Shown in pieces: positions 1-6,510 of a DNA stretch of 10,906 nt (its first letter is position 1; the number at the start of each line of letters is the position of its first letter). Source of the stretch: Pseudomonadota bacterium (lineage in GTDB: Bacteria; Desulfobacterota; JADFVX01); contig JADFVX010000026.1 of assembly GCA_015222755.1 (NCBI GenBank), positions 1 to 10,906 on the forward strand, read 5' to 3'. The notes beneath the pieces were generated by a model. It saw only the letters and a list, made by a program, of their open reading frames with translations, made no database searches and was not told the DNA's origin. Position numbers and translations under genes: made by a program.

Positions 1-107
1 CCTGAAAAGCAGGTCTCTTTTTTCCCTGCCATAAGATCTCCACCTGTAGCGCTAAGTATCTCCTCGACGCTAAAGCTACAAGCTTTTAATGTATCGCTGC
101 TCATCAT
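1..107 (-). CDS. murF: MurF, UDP-MurNAc-tripeptide--D-Ala-D-Ala ligase, N-terminal fragment
   Basis: Only about 35 N-terminal codons are in the window; the gene runs off the left edge. The visible peptide contains SVEEILSATGGDL followed by a CFS segment, the usual opening of MurF before its first conserved domain. MurF adds D-Ala-D-Ala to the UDP-MurNAc tripeptide in the cytoplasm, the step after MurE. The start is taken as the ATG at 107-105, which directly follows the murE stop (TGA then ATG ATG); the second ATG (104-102) is equally possible. A purine-rich AAGGGAAGGAA inside the end of murE can serve as the ribosome binding site. Position after murE in a dcw cluster supports the call, but the short fragment has no ATP-binding motif to confirm it. 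Confidence 0.85.
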   Translation of the reverse strand, partial: MMSSDTLKACSFSVEEILSATGGDLMAGKKETCFS

Positions 108-1616
108 TCAGGATACCATTCCTTCCCTTGAAATAGACTCAAAGGCTAGCCTGACCTCTTGCCTGTCATCAAAATGAAGCCGCTCCCCTCCAATAATCTG
201 GTAGTCCTCGTGACCTTTGCCGGCAATCAAAAGTGTATCCTCATCGAGAACCATTTCCGCCGCATCCCTGATGGCCTTCCGTCTGTCAAGAGTGACTTTA
301 TAGCTAAGACCTGGCTTGCCACCGCCATCAATTACTCCCTTTTCGATTTCCCCGATAATTGACTCAGGATCTTCGCTGCGAGGATTGTCGGAGGTGATAA
401 TTGTAAAATCACTTCCCACTGTAGACACTTTACCCATAATAGGCCGCTTCTCCCTGTCCCTGTCACCGCCGCAGCCAAACAGTGTGATAAGGCGGCCAGT
501 TGTGGTTGGCCTTACTGCCATTATCGCCCTCTTGAGAGCGTCTGGTGTGTGTGCATAATCAACAAGTACCCGGCATTTTTTCTGTCCTTCGCCAAGAATT
601 ACCCGCTCCAGCCTGCCGGGCACATCTTTCAGGGCCTCAAGGCCGTTTTTAATATCATGCAGACCTATCCCGGATGCGATCCCGCCGCCTGCTGCCGCCA
701 TCATATTGTAGATGTTATACTCCCCTATGAAACGGCTATTTATCTCCAGCCCTCCAAGGGGAGTGTTTAGTGAAAGCAGCATGCCGTCCTCAGAAGCGCT
801 GACATTTGCAAGGTTTATATCTCCATTGCTCACACCATAAGATATGGATTTTACCGTTTTTTTCGAGAGCTCCATGCCAAAGGGGTCGTCGATATTAATA
901 ACGGACGTCTTGCTTTTTCTGGGAAGGTCCAGGAAGAGAAGTCCCTTTGCCCTCCCATATTCCTCCATAGTACTGTGATAATCCAGATGGTCCCTTGTGA
1001 GGTTTGTAAATATTGCAACATCAAAGGTACACCCGGCAACACGCTGCTGGTCAAGCGCATGGGAAGAGACCTCCATTATGCAATTTGTAATACCATCATC
1101 CACCATTTGAGATAAGAGTCCCTGGAGTTCCAGAGTCCCCGGTGTTGTATTTGCGGCATTGAGGACCTTCCCGCCATAGCGGTGTTCTATTGTCCCGATA
1201 AGACCGTTTTTTAGTCCCGCCGATGACATTACAGATTCAAGCATATAGGCTGTTGTTGTCTTGCCATTCGTTCCTGTAATGCCCGTCAGTTTCAATTTGC
1301 CGGAAGGCGCACCATAGTATAGTGATGCTATATGTCCAAGCACCTTTCTGCTGTCCCCTACAAGAACAACGGAAACTGCCGGCAGGGACGAGAGCCTGGA
1401 GGCTACAAATGGGTCTTCCACCACAAGTGCACAGGCGCCCCTTTTTATGGCCTCGTCTACAAAATTATGCCCATCATAGCTGCCGCCGCTTAGGGCTATA
1501 AAAAGCGAGCCCGATGATATATTTCTTGAATCATCACAGAGGGAGCTGATCTCAACATCAGGGTCTCCCGTTATTCCGGAAATCTCGCATCCTCCTATGA
1601 GGAGAGAGAGTTTCAT
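108..1616 (-). CDS. murE: MurE, UDP-MurNAc-tripeptide synthetase, probably meso-DAP-adding
   Basis: Cytoplasmic ATP-dependent ligase that adds the third amino acid to UDP-MurNAc-L-Ala-D-Glu. The 502 residues match the family length. Seen in the sequence: the N-terminal UDP-binding domain (about 1-108); the P-loop GTNGKTT at 115-121; the TNLTRDHLDYH segment at 204-214; the lysine expected to be carbamylated (K224, in YGRAKGLLF); and DYAHTPD at 353-359 opening the C-terminal domain. The substrate loop reads DNPR (410-413), which in known MurE enzymes marks meso-diaminopimelate rather than lysine as substrate, so a DAP-type wall is inferred. The ATG overlaps the ftsI stop in an ATGA junction, indicating translational coupling. 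No truncation or missing catalytic residue was seen. Confidence 0.97.
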   Translation of the reverse strand: MKLSLLIGGCEISGITGDPDVEISSLCDDSRNISSGSLFIALSGGSYDGHNFVDEAIKRGACALVVEDPFVASRLSSLPAVSVVLVGDSRKVLGHIASLYYGAPSGKLKLTGITGTNGKTTTAYMLESVMSSAGLKNGLIGTIEHRYGGKVLNAANTTPGTLELQGLLSQMVDDGITNCIMEVSSHALDQQRVAGCTFDVAIFTNLTRDHLDYHSTMEEYGRAKGLLFLDLPRKSKTSVINIDDPFGMELSKKTVKSISYGVSNGDINLANVSASEDGMLLSLNTPLGGLEINSRFIGEYNIYNMMAAAGGGIASGIGLHDIKNGLEALKDVPGRLERVILGEGQKKCRVLVDYAHTPDALKRAIMAVRPTTTGRLITLFGCGGDRDREKRPIMGKVSTVGSDFTIITSDNPRSEDPESIIGEIEKGVIDGGGKPGLSYKVTLDRRKAIRDAAEMVLDEDTLLIAGKGHEDYQIIGGERLHFDDRQEVRLAFESISREGMVS

Positions 1617-3592
1617 AATGCATGGCCCCCCTGCTGCCTGTCGCTCAGCCTTATGGAATATCCGGCTTTAGTGCTGAACAACTCACCAGGGAGAGGACTC
1701 TGTTCTAAAACGACCCCGTTTCCTTCTGCCCTCAATGGTGCATCACCCATTGCAACAAGGGTCTCCCTAAGCGTAAGTCCCCTGAGATCAGGGATTGCTT
1801 TCCCGTCCCCATTTTTTGCAAAACTTTTTGAATATTCATTCCCCGTGACATCACTCTTTGAAAGGGGATGCAACTGAGCCTGCATCAATCTCCCGCCCTC
1901 TTTAGGGGCTACCTGCATCCAGGCAAGCGCCTGTTCAGCTATCCTTTTAAATACCGGTGCTGCAACCCTGCCCCCGTAGTAACTGTCCTTAGGTTCGTCC
2001 AGCATAACAAGGATGGCGAGCTTGGGATCATCGGCAGGCAGATAACCTATAAAGGAGCTGATATGCTTATCACTGGAATACTCCCCCATCTCATTGTCAA
2101 ACTTCTGGGAAGTCCCCGTCTTTCCAGCCACCTGATATCCCTCCAGAGCCGCCCTTACGCCAGTCCCCTCGCCAGATATGACTCTCTTTAAAATAGCAGT
2201 AACAGCCGTAGCTGTCTCTTTTGATATAACCCTTTTTACCCTTGTCGGGAAGTTGGCGAATATAGTCTGCCCACTGTCATCAACAACCTTTTTGACGAGA
2301 TAGGGTTTCATCACATAACCCCCGTTTGCCACCGCTGATATGGCGGTTACAAGCTGTATAGCCGTTACCGATAAGCCCTGACCAAATGAAAGATTAGCAA
2401 AACCTATAGGAGAAATCCTTTTTTTTGCCCGGATATAGCCCGGCCTTTCTCCCGGGAAATCAATACCGGCCTTCTGCCCAAAACCGAAACCCCTTATGCC
2501 GCGATAGTAATCTGACTTTCCTATTTTTTCAGCGATCTTATAGGCGCCTATATTGCTGGATACGCGGAGTATGCTCTCAACGCTCAACCATCCATGCTCT
2601 TTCGAGTCGTGTATTGTATTTTTATAGAGCTTGAACTTTCCGTTCTCGCAGAAGAAAATGTCCTGAGGCCGCACCTTGCCACTCTCTATAGCCGTTGCAG
2701 CCAGAAAGATCTTAAATGTAGAACCAGGCTCAAAGGTGTCTGTAACTATCCTGTTTCGCCACATTGACGGGCTCGACTGGCGGAAAAAATTTGGGTTGAA
2801 GGCTGGTTGAACCGCCATGGCCAGAACCTCGCCTGTGTTAGGATCCATTACCAGGGCCATGCCGCTTTTGGCCTTGTATTTCCTTAGCGCCTCCCCAACC
2901 TCTCTTTCAGCTATATGCTGAATATTTTTATCGATAGTCAGGACTACGTTGCCGCCTGAAGTGGAGTCTTTTATGTTCAGGCCGCGTGGATAGATATTCC
3001 TGCCAAGTGCGTCCCTTTCGGCAATAAAATAACCGGGCTTTCCCTTAATAAGCTCGTTATATTTAAGCTCTATCCCTTCCAGTCCCTGAGAATCTATACC
3101 TGCAAAACCCACAAGATGCCCAGCAAGCTCCATATTGGGATAGAAACGCCTTTTTTCGCTTATGACACCGATTCCCTTGATCTTAAAGAAGGATATCTTT
3201 TTACCAGCCTCTGCCTCTATTCCTCTTTTAAGCCATACAAATGAACTTTTGGATAAGAGCTTCCTCTTGATCTTTGACTTGTCTTCTTCAAGTAACTCAG
3301 CGAGCTGACTGGCCGTCTTGTCTAGGTCGGAGATTTTGTGAGGCTGTGCATAAACAGCGCTAACTTCCCTGTTTGTAGCCAGCTCTACCCCGTTTCTATC
3401 AACTATCTTTCCACGTATGGGGGGCAGTGATATCCTTTTTGTAAGCTGTCTCTCGGCGCGTGCTCCCAGTTCCTCTCCCTGATAAATCTGGAGCTGGTAG
3501 CCCCGGGCAAGAACTACTCCAAAAAGAAAGAAACAAAAGGCCGCAACGGCCAATATCCTTCTTCTCAGAGATTTAGCTTCATTACCCTTCAT
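1613..3592 (-). CDS. ftsI: FtsI-type class B penicillin-binding protein with C-terminal PASTA domain
   Basis: Septal peptidoglycan transpeptidase of the divisome, anchored in the inner membrane with its catalytic domain in the periplasm. A basic N-terminus (RRR at 10-12) precedes one membrane segment (about 13-30). The pedestal domain follows, with RGKIVDRNG at 60-68. The transpeptidase motifs are complete: STFK at 291-294 (nucleophile Ser291), SSN at 345-347 and KTGTS at 491-495. Residues from about 598 to 650 form a PASTA-like domain (IPDLRGLTLRETL, then EQSPLPGELF). Escherichia coli FtsI lacks this domain; PBP2x, SpoVD and several deltaproteobacterial FtsI proteins carry it, so SpoVD-like is an alternative family label, but the dcw position makes FtsI the natural call. 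The gene is coupled by ATGA overlaps to ftsL upstream and murE downstream. Confidence 0.95.
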   Translation of the reverse strand: MKGNEAKSLRRRILAVAAFCFFLFGVVLARGYQLQIYQGEELGARAERQLTKRISLPPIRGKIVDRNGVELATNREVSAVYAQPHKISDLDKTASQLAELLEEDKSKIKRKLLSKSSFVWLKRGIEAEAGKKISFFKIKGIGVISEKRRFYPNMELAGHLVGFAGIDSQGLEGIELKYNELIKGKPGYFIAERDALGRNIYPRGLNIKDSTSGGNVVLTIDKNIQHIAEREVGEALRKYKAKSGMALVMDPNTGEVLAMAVQPAFNPNFFRQSSPSMWRNRIVTDTFEPGSTFKIFLAATAIESGKVRPQDIFFCENGKFKLYKNTIHDSKEHGWLSVESILRVSSNIGAYKIAEKIGKSDYYRGIRGFGFGQKAGIDFPGERPGYIRAKKRISPIGFANLSFGQGLSVTAIQLVTAISAVANGGYVMKPYLVKKVVDDSGQTIFANFPTRVKRVISKETATAVTAILKRVISGEGTGVRAALEGYQVAGKTGTSQKFDNEMGEYSSDKHISSFIGYLPADDPKLAILVMLDEPKDSYYGGRVAAPVFKRIAEQALAWMQVAPKEGGRLMQAQLHPLSKSDVTGNEYSKSFAKNGDGKAIPDLRGLTLRETLVAMGDAPLRAEGNGVVLEQSPLPGELFSTKAGYSIRLSDRQQGGHAL

Positions 3593-3924
3593 CGCATAAA
3601 TACTATTTGTCCGTTTTTAGGCGGTCCAAGCCCAAGTTCCTCTTTGGCTATCGGCTCCAGACGCCCCGGGGCCTTAAGCATTGCCATTTCTGCACGAAGC
3701 TGCTCATTAAGCTCTGTTTGATTTCTTAAGCGCCTCGTCTCTTGAGATATCTCATAGCCTATGGCAGTCACCTTTGCGCGCGACCAGACACAAAGTATTG
3801 ATGAAGAAAGTATGGCAAGGGCCATAAGCCATAGGGCCATACGGCTATCTCCCCTTTCAGCCGACTTGCGCGGCAGCGCCCTTTGCCGTGCTACTCCATT
3901 ATTTTTTGCAGCTACCTGGTACAA
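3589..3924 (-). CDS. ftsL: FtsL, small divisome membrane protein
   Basis: A bitopic protein of 111 residues with the FtsL layout: a basic cytoplasmic tail (1-28), one membrane helix (about 29-48), a periplasmic coiled-coil stretch (about 52-84, ISQETRRLRNQTELNEQL) and a conserved end of the type EELGL..P..GQIVFMR. In characterised bacteria FtsL works with FtsB and FtsQ to activate FtsW/FtsI. The sequence is weakly conserved in general, so the assignment rests on size, topology, the C-terminal pattern and its place between rsmH and ftsI. The start is a TTG (3924-3922): an in-frame TAA lies two codons upstream, and AAGGA sits about six bases before it. A later ATG at residue 29 would remove the cytoplasmic tail and is less likely. 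Its stop overlaps the ftsI ATG (ATGA). Confidence 0.88.
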   Translation of the reverse strand: MYQVAAKNNGVARQRALPRKSAERGDSRMALWLMALAILSSSILCVWSRAKVTAIGYEISQETRRLRNQTELNEQLRAEMAMLKAPGRLEPIAKEELGLGPPKNGQIVFMR

Positions 3925-3955
3925 AACTTATCCTTATATGTCTTTAATGCGGCAC

Positions 3956-4882
3956 TCATATTTTTTCAGCAACCCTAAGCCTTGCCGATCTCGACCTGGG
4001 GTTACGCTCTAACTCTTCCACAGTGGGAGAGACCGCCTTCCCTGTTACCACCCTGACATCCGCTGCTTTCCCGCATGCACACAGGGGCAGGTCGGGGGGG
4101 CATATGCAAGGTTTGGACATATTCCTGAACACCCTTTTGACTATCCTGTCTTCAAGGGAGTGGAAGGTTATGACCGCCAGTCTTCCGCCATCCCTGAGCA
4201 TGGATATTGCGTCTATCAAAAATCGGTCAAGTCCGGCGAGTTCCTCATTAACTGCTATCCTCAGGCCCTGAAATGTCCTGGTGGCAACATGTATCCTTTT
4301 CGGGTGCGCCTTCCTGGGAACCACCCTTGACACAAGCTCGGCCAACTCAAGCGTTGTCCCTATATCACCCTGCGCTTTTATGGCTCTGGCGATAAGCTTT
4401 GCCCACTTTTCCTCACCATACTGCCACAGTATGAGGCTAAGCTCTCTTTCAGATAGCCTCTCAATAAGCTCTGCCGCCGTCTCGCCGGAGCTGCGGTCCA
4501 TCCTCATATCGAGGGGGCCTTCCTTCATAAAGGAAAATCCGCGTCCTGCGCTGTCCAGCTGCCATGATGAAACTCCCAGGTCGGCCAGTATTCCGTCGAC
4601 CTCAGCTATTCCTTCGCCTTCAAGCACCTCTTTGACAGACTTATAATCACTATGGACAAAGCTTGCCCTTTCACCGTAGGGAGTAAGCCTCTTTCTGGCC
4701 GCATCTATTGCCTCCCTGTCCCTGTCTATACCTATAAGCCTTCCATCCGGGGACGATGCCTTTAGCAACTCCTCCGAGTGTCCTCCACCACCGAGCGTAC
4801 AATCTACATATGTACCGCCCGGACCACACCGGAGCAGAGATACCACCTCAGCAGACATTATCGGTATGTGGTAATCAGACAA
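3956..4882 (-). CDS. rsmH: RsmH (MraW), 16S rRNA m4C1402 methyltransferase
   Basis: S-adenosylmethionine-dependent enzyme that methylates N4 of C1402 in the 16S rRNA decoding centre. The 308 residues fit the family. Visible motifs: YHIPIM at 4-9; the SAM-binding loop DCTLGGGGHS at 27-36; IGIDRD at 50-55; ADLGVSSWQLD at 100-110; GFSF and PLDMRMD at 115-129; and ITFHSLEDRIVKRVFR at 238-253. A CICPP...CACGK cysteine pair follows near 259-272. The start codon is TTG (4882-4880): the conserved N-terminus begins just there, an in-frame TAA lies five codons upstream, and AGGGG is four bases away, a rather short spacing. It lies 18 bases after mraZ and 31 bases before ftsL. Confidence 0.96.
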   Translation of the reverse strand: MSDYHIPIMSAEVVSLLRCGPGGTYVDCTLGGGGHSEELLKASSPDGRLIGIDRDREAIDAARKRLTPYGERASFVHSDYKSVKEVLEGEGIAEVDGILADLGVSSWQLDSAGRGFSFMKEGPLDMRMDRSSGETAAELIERLSERELSLILWQYGEEKWAKLIARAIKAQGDIGTTLELAELVSRVVPRKAHPKRIHVATRTFQGLRIAVNEELAGLDRFLIDAISMLRDGGRLAVITFHSLEDRIVKRVFRNMSKPCICPPDLPLCACGKAADVRVVTGKAVSPTVEELERNPRSRSARLRVAEKI

Positions 4883-4900
4883 TGAGCCCCTGCTTTATCT

Positions 4901-5341
4901 CTATATACCCAGATCGGAGAGGACATCCGTCATCTCATCAAAACTTTCTTCAGACATCCTGAGCACCTCATCCCAGCGCTCACGGCTCCAGAGTTCTATC
5001 TTGTTGAGCATGCCGGCAATTACGATATCCTTGTCCAGCCCGGCATACTCCCTCAGTACCGGCGGGAGAAGGACACGTCCCTGCTTGTCCATATTGCACT
5101 CTGTAGCGCCGGAAACAAAAAAACGCAAGAAGGCCTTTGCCTCCTTGCTTACCATTGAAAGACGACTAGCCTTCTTCTCAAGCTCCAGCCACTCGCCAAA
5201 GGGGTACATCACCAGCCCCTTGTCAAAGTTAGTGACAACAAGACGCTCGTCTCCCCGCTCCTTCAGGGTGTCTCTAAACCTTGAAGGGATATTCAAGCGA
5301 CCCTTGTCATCTAGGGCCAATTCAAATCGTCCTCTGAACAT
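4901..5341 (-). CDS. mraZ: MraZ, AbrB-like transcriptional regulator of the dcw cluster
   Basis: DNA-binding protein of 146 residues with two tandem MraZ/SpoVT-AbrB-like units. Each unit carries the DxxxR signature: DDKGR at 11-15, followed by LNIPSRFR, and DKQGR at 85-89, followed by VLLPPVLRE. In Escherichia coli MraZ forms a ring-shaped oligomer and binds direct repeats upstream of its own gene to control the mra/dcw operon. Here three direct repeats lie immediately before the ATG (described separately), which supports autoregulation. The ATG at 5341-5339 is preceded by GGGGAG. It is the first gene of the cell-wall operon, with rsmH 18 bases downstream. Confidence 0.97.
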   Translation of the reverse strand: MFRGRFELALDDKGRLNIPSRFRDTLKERGDERLVVTNFDKGLVMYPFGEWLELEKKASRLSMVSKEAKAFLRFFVSGATECNMDKQGRVLLPPVLREYAGLDKDIVIAGMLNKIELWSRERWDEVLRMSEESFDEMTDVLSDLGI

Positions 5342-5371
5342 ATCTCCCCACTTCTACCCACTTTCTACCAC
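5342..5371 (-). promoter_or_regulatory. Candidate MraZ operator: three 10-bp direct repeats
   Basis: Reading toward mraZ, the 30 bases before the ATG are GTGGTAGAAA, GTGGGTAGAA and GTGGGGAGAT, three direct repeats at exactly one helical turn. This matches the architecture known for MraZ sites (TGGGN-type units with 5-base spacers). The repeats lie downstream of the predicted transcription start, so they fill nearly the whole 5' leader, and the last one contains the ribosome binding site GGGGAG. Binding by MraZ is inferred. Confidence 0.8.
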
Positions 5372-5381
5372 ATTACCGCAA

Positions 5382-5410
5382 AATATACTAAGAGGCAAGC
5401 AGCTTGTCAA
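5382..5410 (-). promoter_or_regulatory. Sigma70-type promoter of the mraZ/dcw operon
   Basis: On the minus strand the -35 is a perfect TTGACA (5410-5405), the spacer is 17 bases and the -10 is TATATT (5387-5382). The stretch just upstream (about 5411-5441) is rich in A-tracts on this strand and could act as an UP element. The predicted start near 5375 gives a leader of about 34 bases that is almost entirely MraZ repeat. Confidence 0.8.
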
Positions 5411-5519
5411 GGATATTTTTAGCTTTTTTTGGCTTTAAATAAGGGCTACAAGAGTGATGATGGGGGGAACCCGGAGGAAAGGAGCTTTTAGGGTTTCAGG
5501 GTTTGAAGTAGAAATAAAG

Positions 5520-5544
5520 AATCCACGTTCAAAGAACGTGGATT
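5520..5544. repeat. Perfect 11-bp inverted repeat (stem-loop), role unknown
   Basis: AATCCACGTTC and GAACGTGGATT pair perfectly around a 3-base loop. It lies between the ppiC terminator and the mraZ promoter, about 110 bases upstream of the -35. On the minus strand it is followed by a broken T-rich run (TCTTTATTTC), so it may be a backup terminator. On the plus strand there is no T-tract. Confidence 0.7.
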
Positions 5545-5551
5545 TCAAGGT

Positions 5552-5582
5552 CTAAAAAAGGGCACTAACAATCCCGCCCTTT
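5552..5582 (-). terminator. Rho-independent terminator of the phnA-like/ppiC unit
   Basis: On the minus strand AAAGGGC (5582-5576) pairs with GCCCTTT (5563-5557) around a 12-base loop, running directly into six T (5559-5554). It lies about 130 bases after the ppiC stop. The 5583-5711 stretch between holds no convincing gene; a small GCTGC/GCAGC hairpin (5591-5611) precedes the terminator. Confidence 0.75.
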
Positions 5583-5711
5583 GCAAGTTTGCTGCACTTA
5601 CTCAAAGCAGCTATATCACCATTGTATCTATTTAACACATAGAAGGAAGCTTTTGTTGAACGCTATTGCTATAACTATGGCTTTTATTGTCATGACGTTG
5701 CCTGGAAAAAG

Positions 5712-5993
5712 TTAATCTGTCCTGCTAGTCACCTCCAGCAGATGATAGCCGAACTGTGTTTTTACCGGCCCTTGCACCTTGTTAAGCTCGGCGCTGAATA
5801 CGACTTCGTCAAATTCCTTCACCATTTCTCCCGGCCCAAACTGCCCAAGAGTCCCTCCCTCAGCGCCTGAAGGGCACTTTGAATGCTCTTTGGCAACTTG
5901 TGCAAAATCAGCACCGGCCTCTATTTCTGCCTTAAGCTGTTTACACTGCTCTTCCGTTTCAACCAGTATGTGTTTTGCGCTTGCCCTTGCCAT
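5712..5993 (-). CDS. ppiC: PpiC, small cytoplasmic parvulin peptidyl-prolyl cis-trans isomerase
   Basis: At 93 residues it has the same length as Escherichia coli PpiC (Par10) and aligns with it along its whole length: HILV at 8-11, GADF at 27-30, CPSG at 40-43, GGTLGQFGPGEMV at 46-58, FD..VF at 61-66, and TQFGYH at 79-84. The active-site residues expected for parvulins (His8, Cys40, Met57, Phe61, Phe81, His84) are all present. There is no signal peptide or extra domain, so it should act in the cytoplasm, catalysing prolyl bond isomerisation; the natural substrates of this small type are poorly known. The start ATG has an excellent AAGGAGGAG ribosome binding site. It follows the PhnA-domain gene by 20 bases, so the two are probably co-transcribed and end at the terminator near 5552. 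Confidence 0.95.
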   Translation of the reverse strand: MARASAKHILVETEEQCKQLKAEIEAGADFAQVAKEHSKCPSGAEGGTLGQFGPGEMVKEFDEVVFSAELNKVQGPVKTQFGYHLLEVTSRTD

Positions 5994-6013
5994 ATTACTC
6001 CTCCTTATTTATT

Positions 6014-6223
6014 TCAGGCTTTTTTCAAAAAACATGTTTTCAGCACAATAGTGCCTTTTCCTACGCGACACTCTACTTCTCCCTCTTTAGATGTGAGGCG
6101 AATATTCTTTATTGCCGCCCCTCTTTTCAGGGTTGTGGAAGAGCCCTTTACCTTCAGGTCTTTGATGACCTGCACGGAATCACCGTCATTCAGTACGTTT
6201 CCGCTACTGTCCTTTACATCCAT
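6014..6223 (-). CDS. Stand-alone PhnA-domain protein (YjdM C-terminal domain type)
   Basis: A protein of 69 residues matching the C-terminal domain of Escherichia coli YjdM (formerly PhnA): VKDSSGNVLNDGDSV at 3-17, the hallmark IKDLKVKGSS at 20-29, and IKNIRL at 38-43. Longer YjdM proteins start with a zinc ribbon; here it is absent and the reading frame starts directly at the domain. The ATG has a good GAGGAGAG ribosome binding site, so this is a genuine short form rather than a truncated gene. The domain is a small SH3-like barrel by family knowledge; its biochemical role is unknown, and the historical link to phosphonate use is not supported by anything in this window. It is the first gene of a two-gene unit with ppiC, behind its own promoter at 6263-6291. 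Confidence 0.88.
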   Translation of the reverse strand: MDVKDSSGNVLNDGDSVQVIKDLKVKGSSTTLKRGAAIKNIRLTSKEGEVECRVGKGTIVLKTCFLKKA

Positions 6224-6262
6224 GATCTCTCCTCTTGTGCATTACAAATCTTACTTGCCGCC

Positions 6263-6291
6263 ATTATAGTTGCTTGCCTGTTTTTTGTGAA
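6263..6291 (-). promoter_or_regulatory. Promoter of the phnA-like/ppiC unit
   Basis: Minus-strand -35 TTCACA (6291-6286), 17-base spacer, and perfect -10 TATAAT (6268-6263). The predicted start is near 6256, giving a leader of about 33 bases with the ribosome binding site GAGGAG. An 18-bp palindrome overlaps the upstream edge of the -35. Confidence 0.75.
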
Positions 6292-6306
6292 GGACTTAAG
6301 TCCTTC
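6289..6306. promoter_or_regulatory. 18-bp perfect palindrome, candidate activator site centred at -41.5
   Basis: GAAGGACTTAAGTCCTTC is its own reverse complement. It overlaps the -35 of the phnA-like promoter by three bases, and its centre falls at -41.5 from the predicted start, the classic position for an activator touching RNA polymerase. The core GGACTTAAGTCC resembles the GGACTWWAGTCC core known for DosR-type response regulators; the protein that binds here is not known. Confidence 0.6.
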
Positions 6307-6453
6307 CATTAATGCAATGAATACCGTTTTGACCGAATTCAAGACTTCCGCGCTACCTGGCATATTACCTTGTTTTTTTTTAAATCTTTGACAACTTACA
6401 AAAGCTGCATTTGTATGAAAAATAAAATTCTTTTAAATTATGTGACAAAAAAC

Positions 6454-6482
6454 TTGAAAAAAAAACGGAAGACCTTTAGAAT
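6454..6482 (+). promoter_or_regulatory. Promoter of the tetR-sco-cytochrome b operon
   Basis: TTGAAA (6454-6459), 17-base spacer, TAGAAT (6477-6482), in an A/T-rich stretch. The predicted start is near 6489, inside the operator that follows. A second TTGACA at 6388 lacks a good -10 partner. Confidence 0.65.
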
Positions 6483-6483
6483 G

Positions 6484-6501
6484 TTAGTGAGTGTTCACTT
6501 A
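6484..6501. promoter_or_regulatory. Candidate TetR operator, imperfect palindrome
   Basis: TTAGTGAGTGTTCACTTA contains the inverted half-sites AGTGA and TCACT around a 4-base centre. It begins two bases after the -10 box and covers the predicted transcription start, ten bases before the tetR ATG. The position suits repression by the TetR protein encoded just downstream; AGTGA/TCACT half-sites are common for this family. Autoregulation is inferred. Confidence 0.6.
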
Positions 6502-6510
6502 TTGTAATGG

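Noticed and set aside
5489..5505. Short AGGGTTT direct repeats
   Set aside because: There are only two copies of about seven bases, with no array structure; not a CRISPR or other meaningful repeat.
5628..5693. Minus-strand 21-codon ATG frame with a hydrophobic product between ppiC and its terminator
   Set aside because: There is no convincing ribosome binding site, and a frame this short is expected by chance in AT-rich DNA.
6388..6416. Perfect TTGACA as a possible alternative tetR -35
   Set aside because: The matching -10 position holds TTGTAT or similar, a poor match; TTGAAA-N17-TAGAAT downstream fits better.
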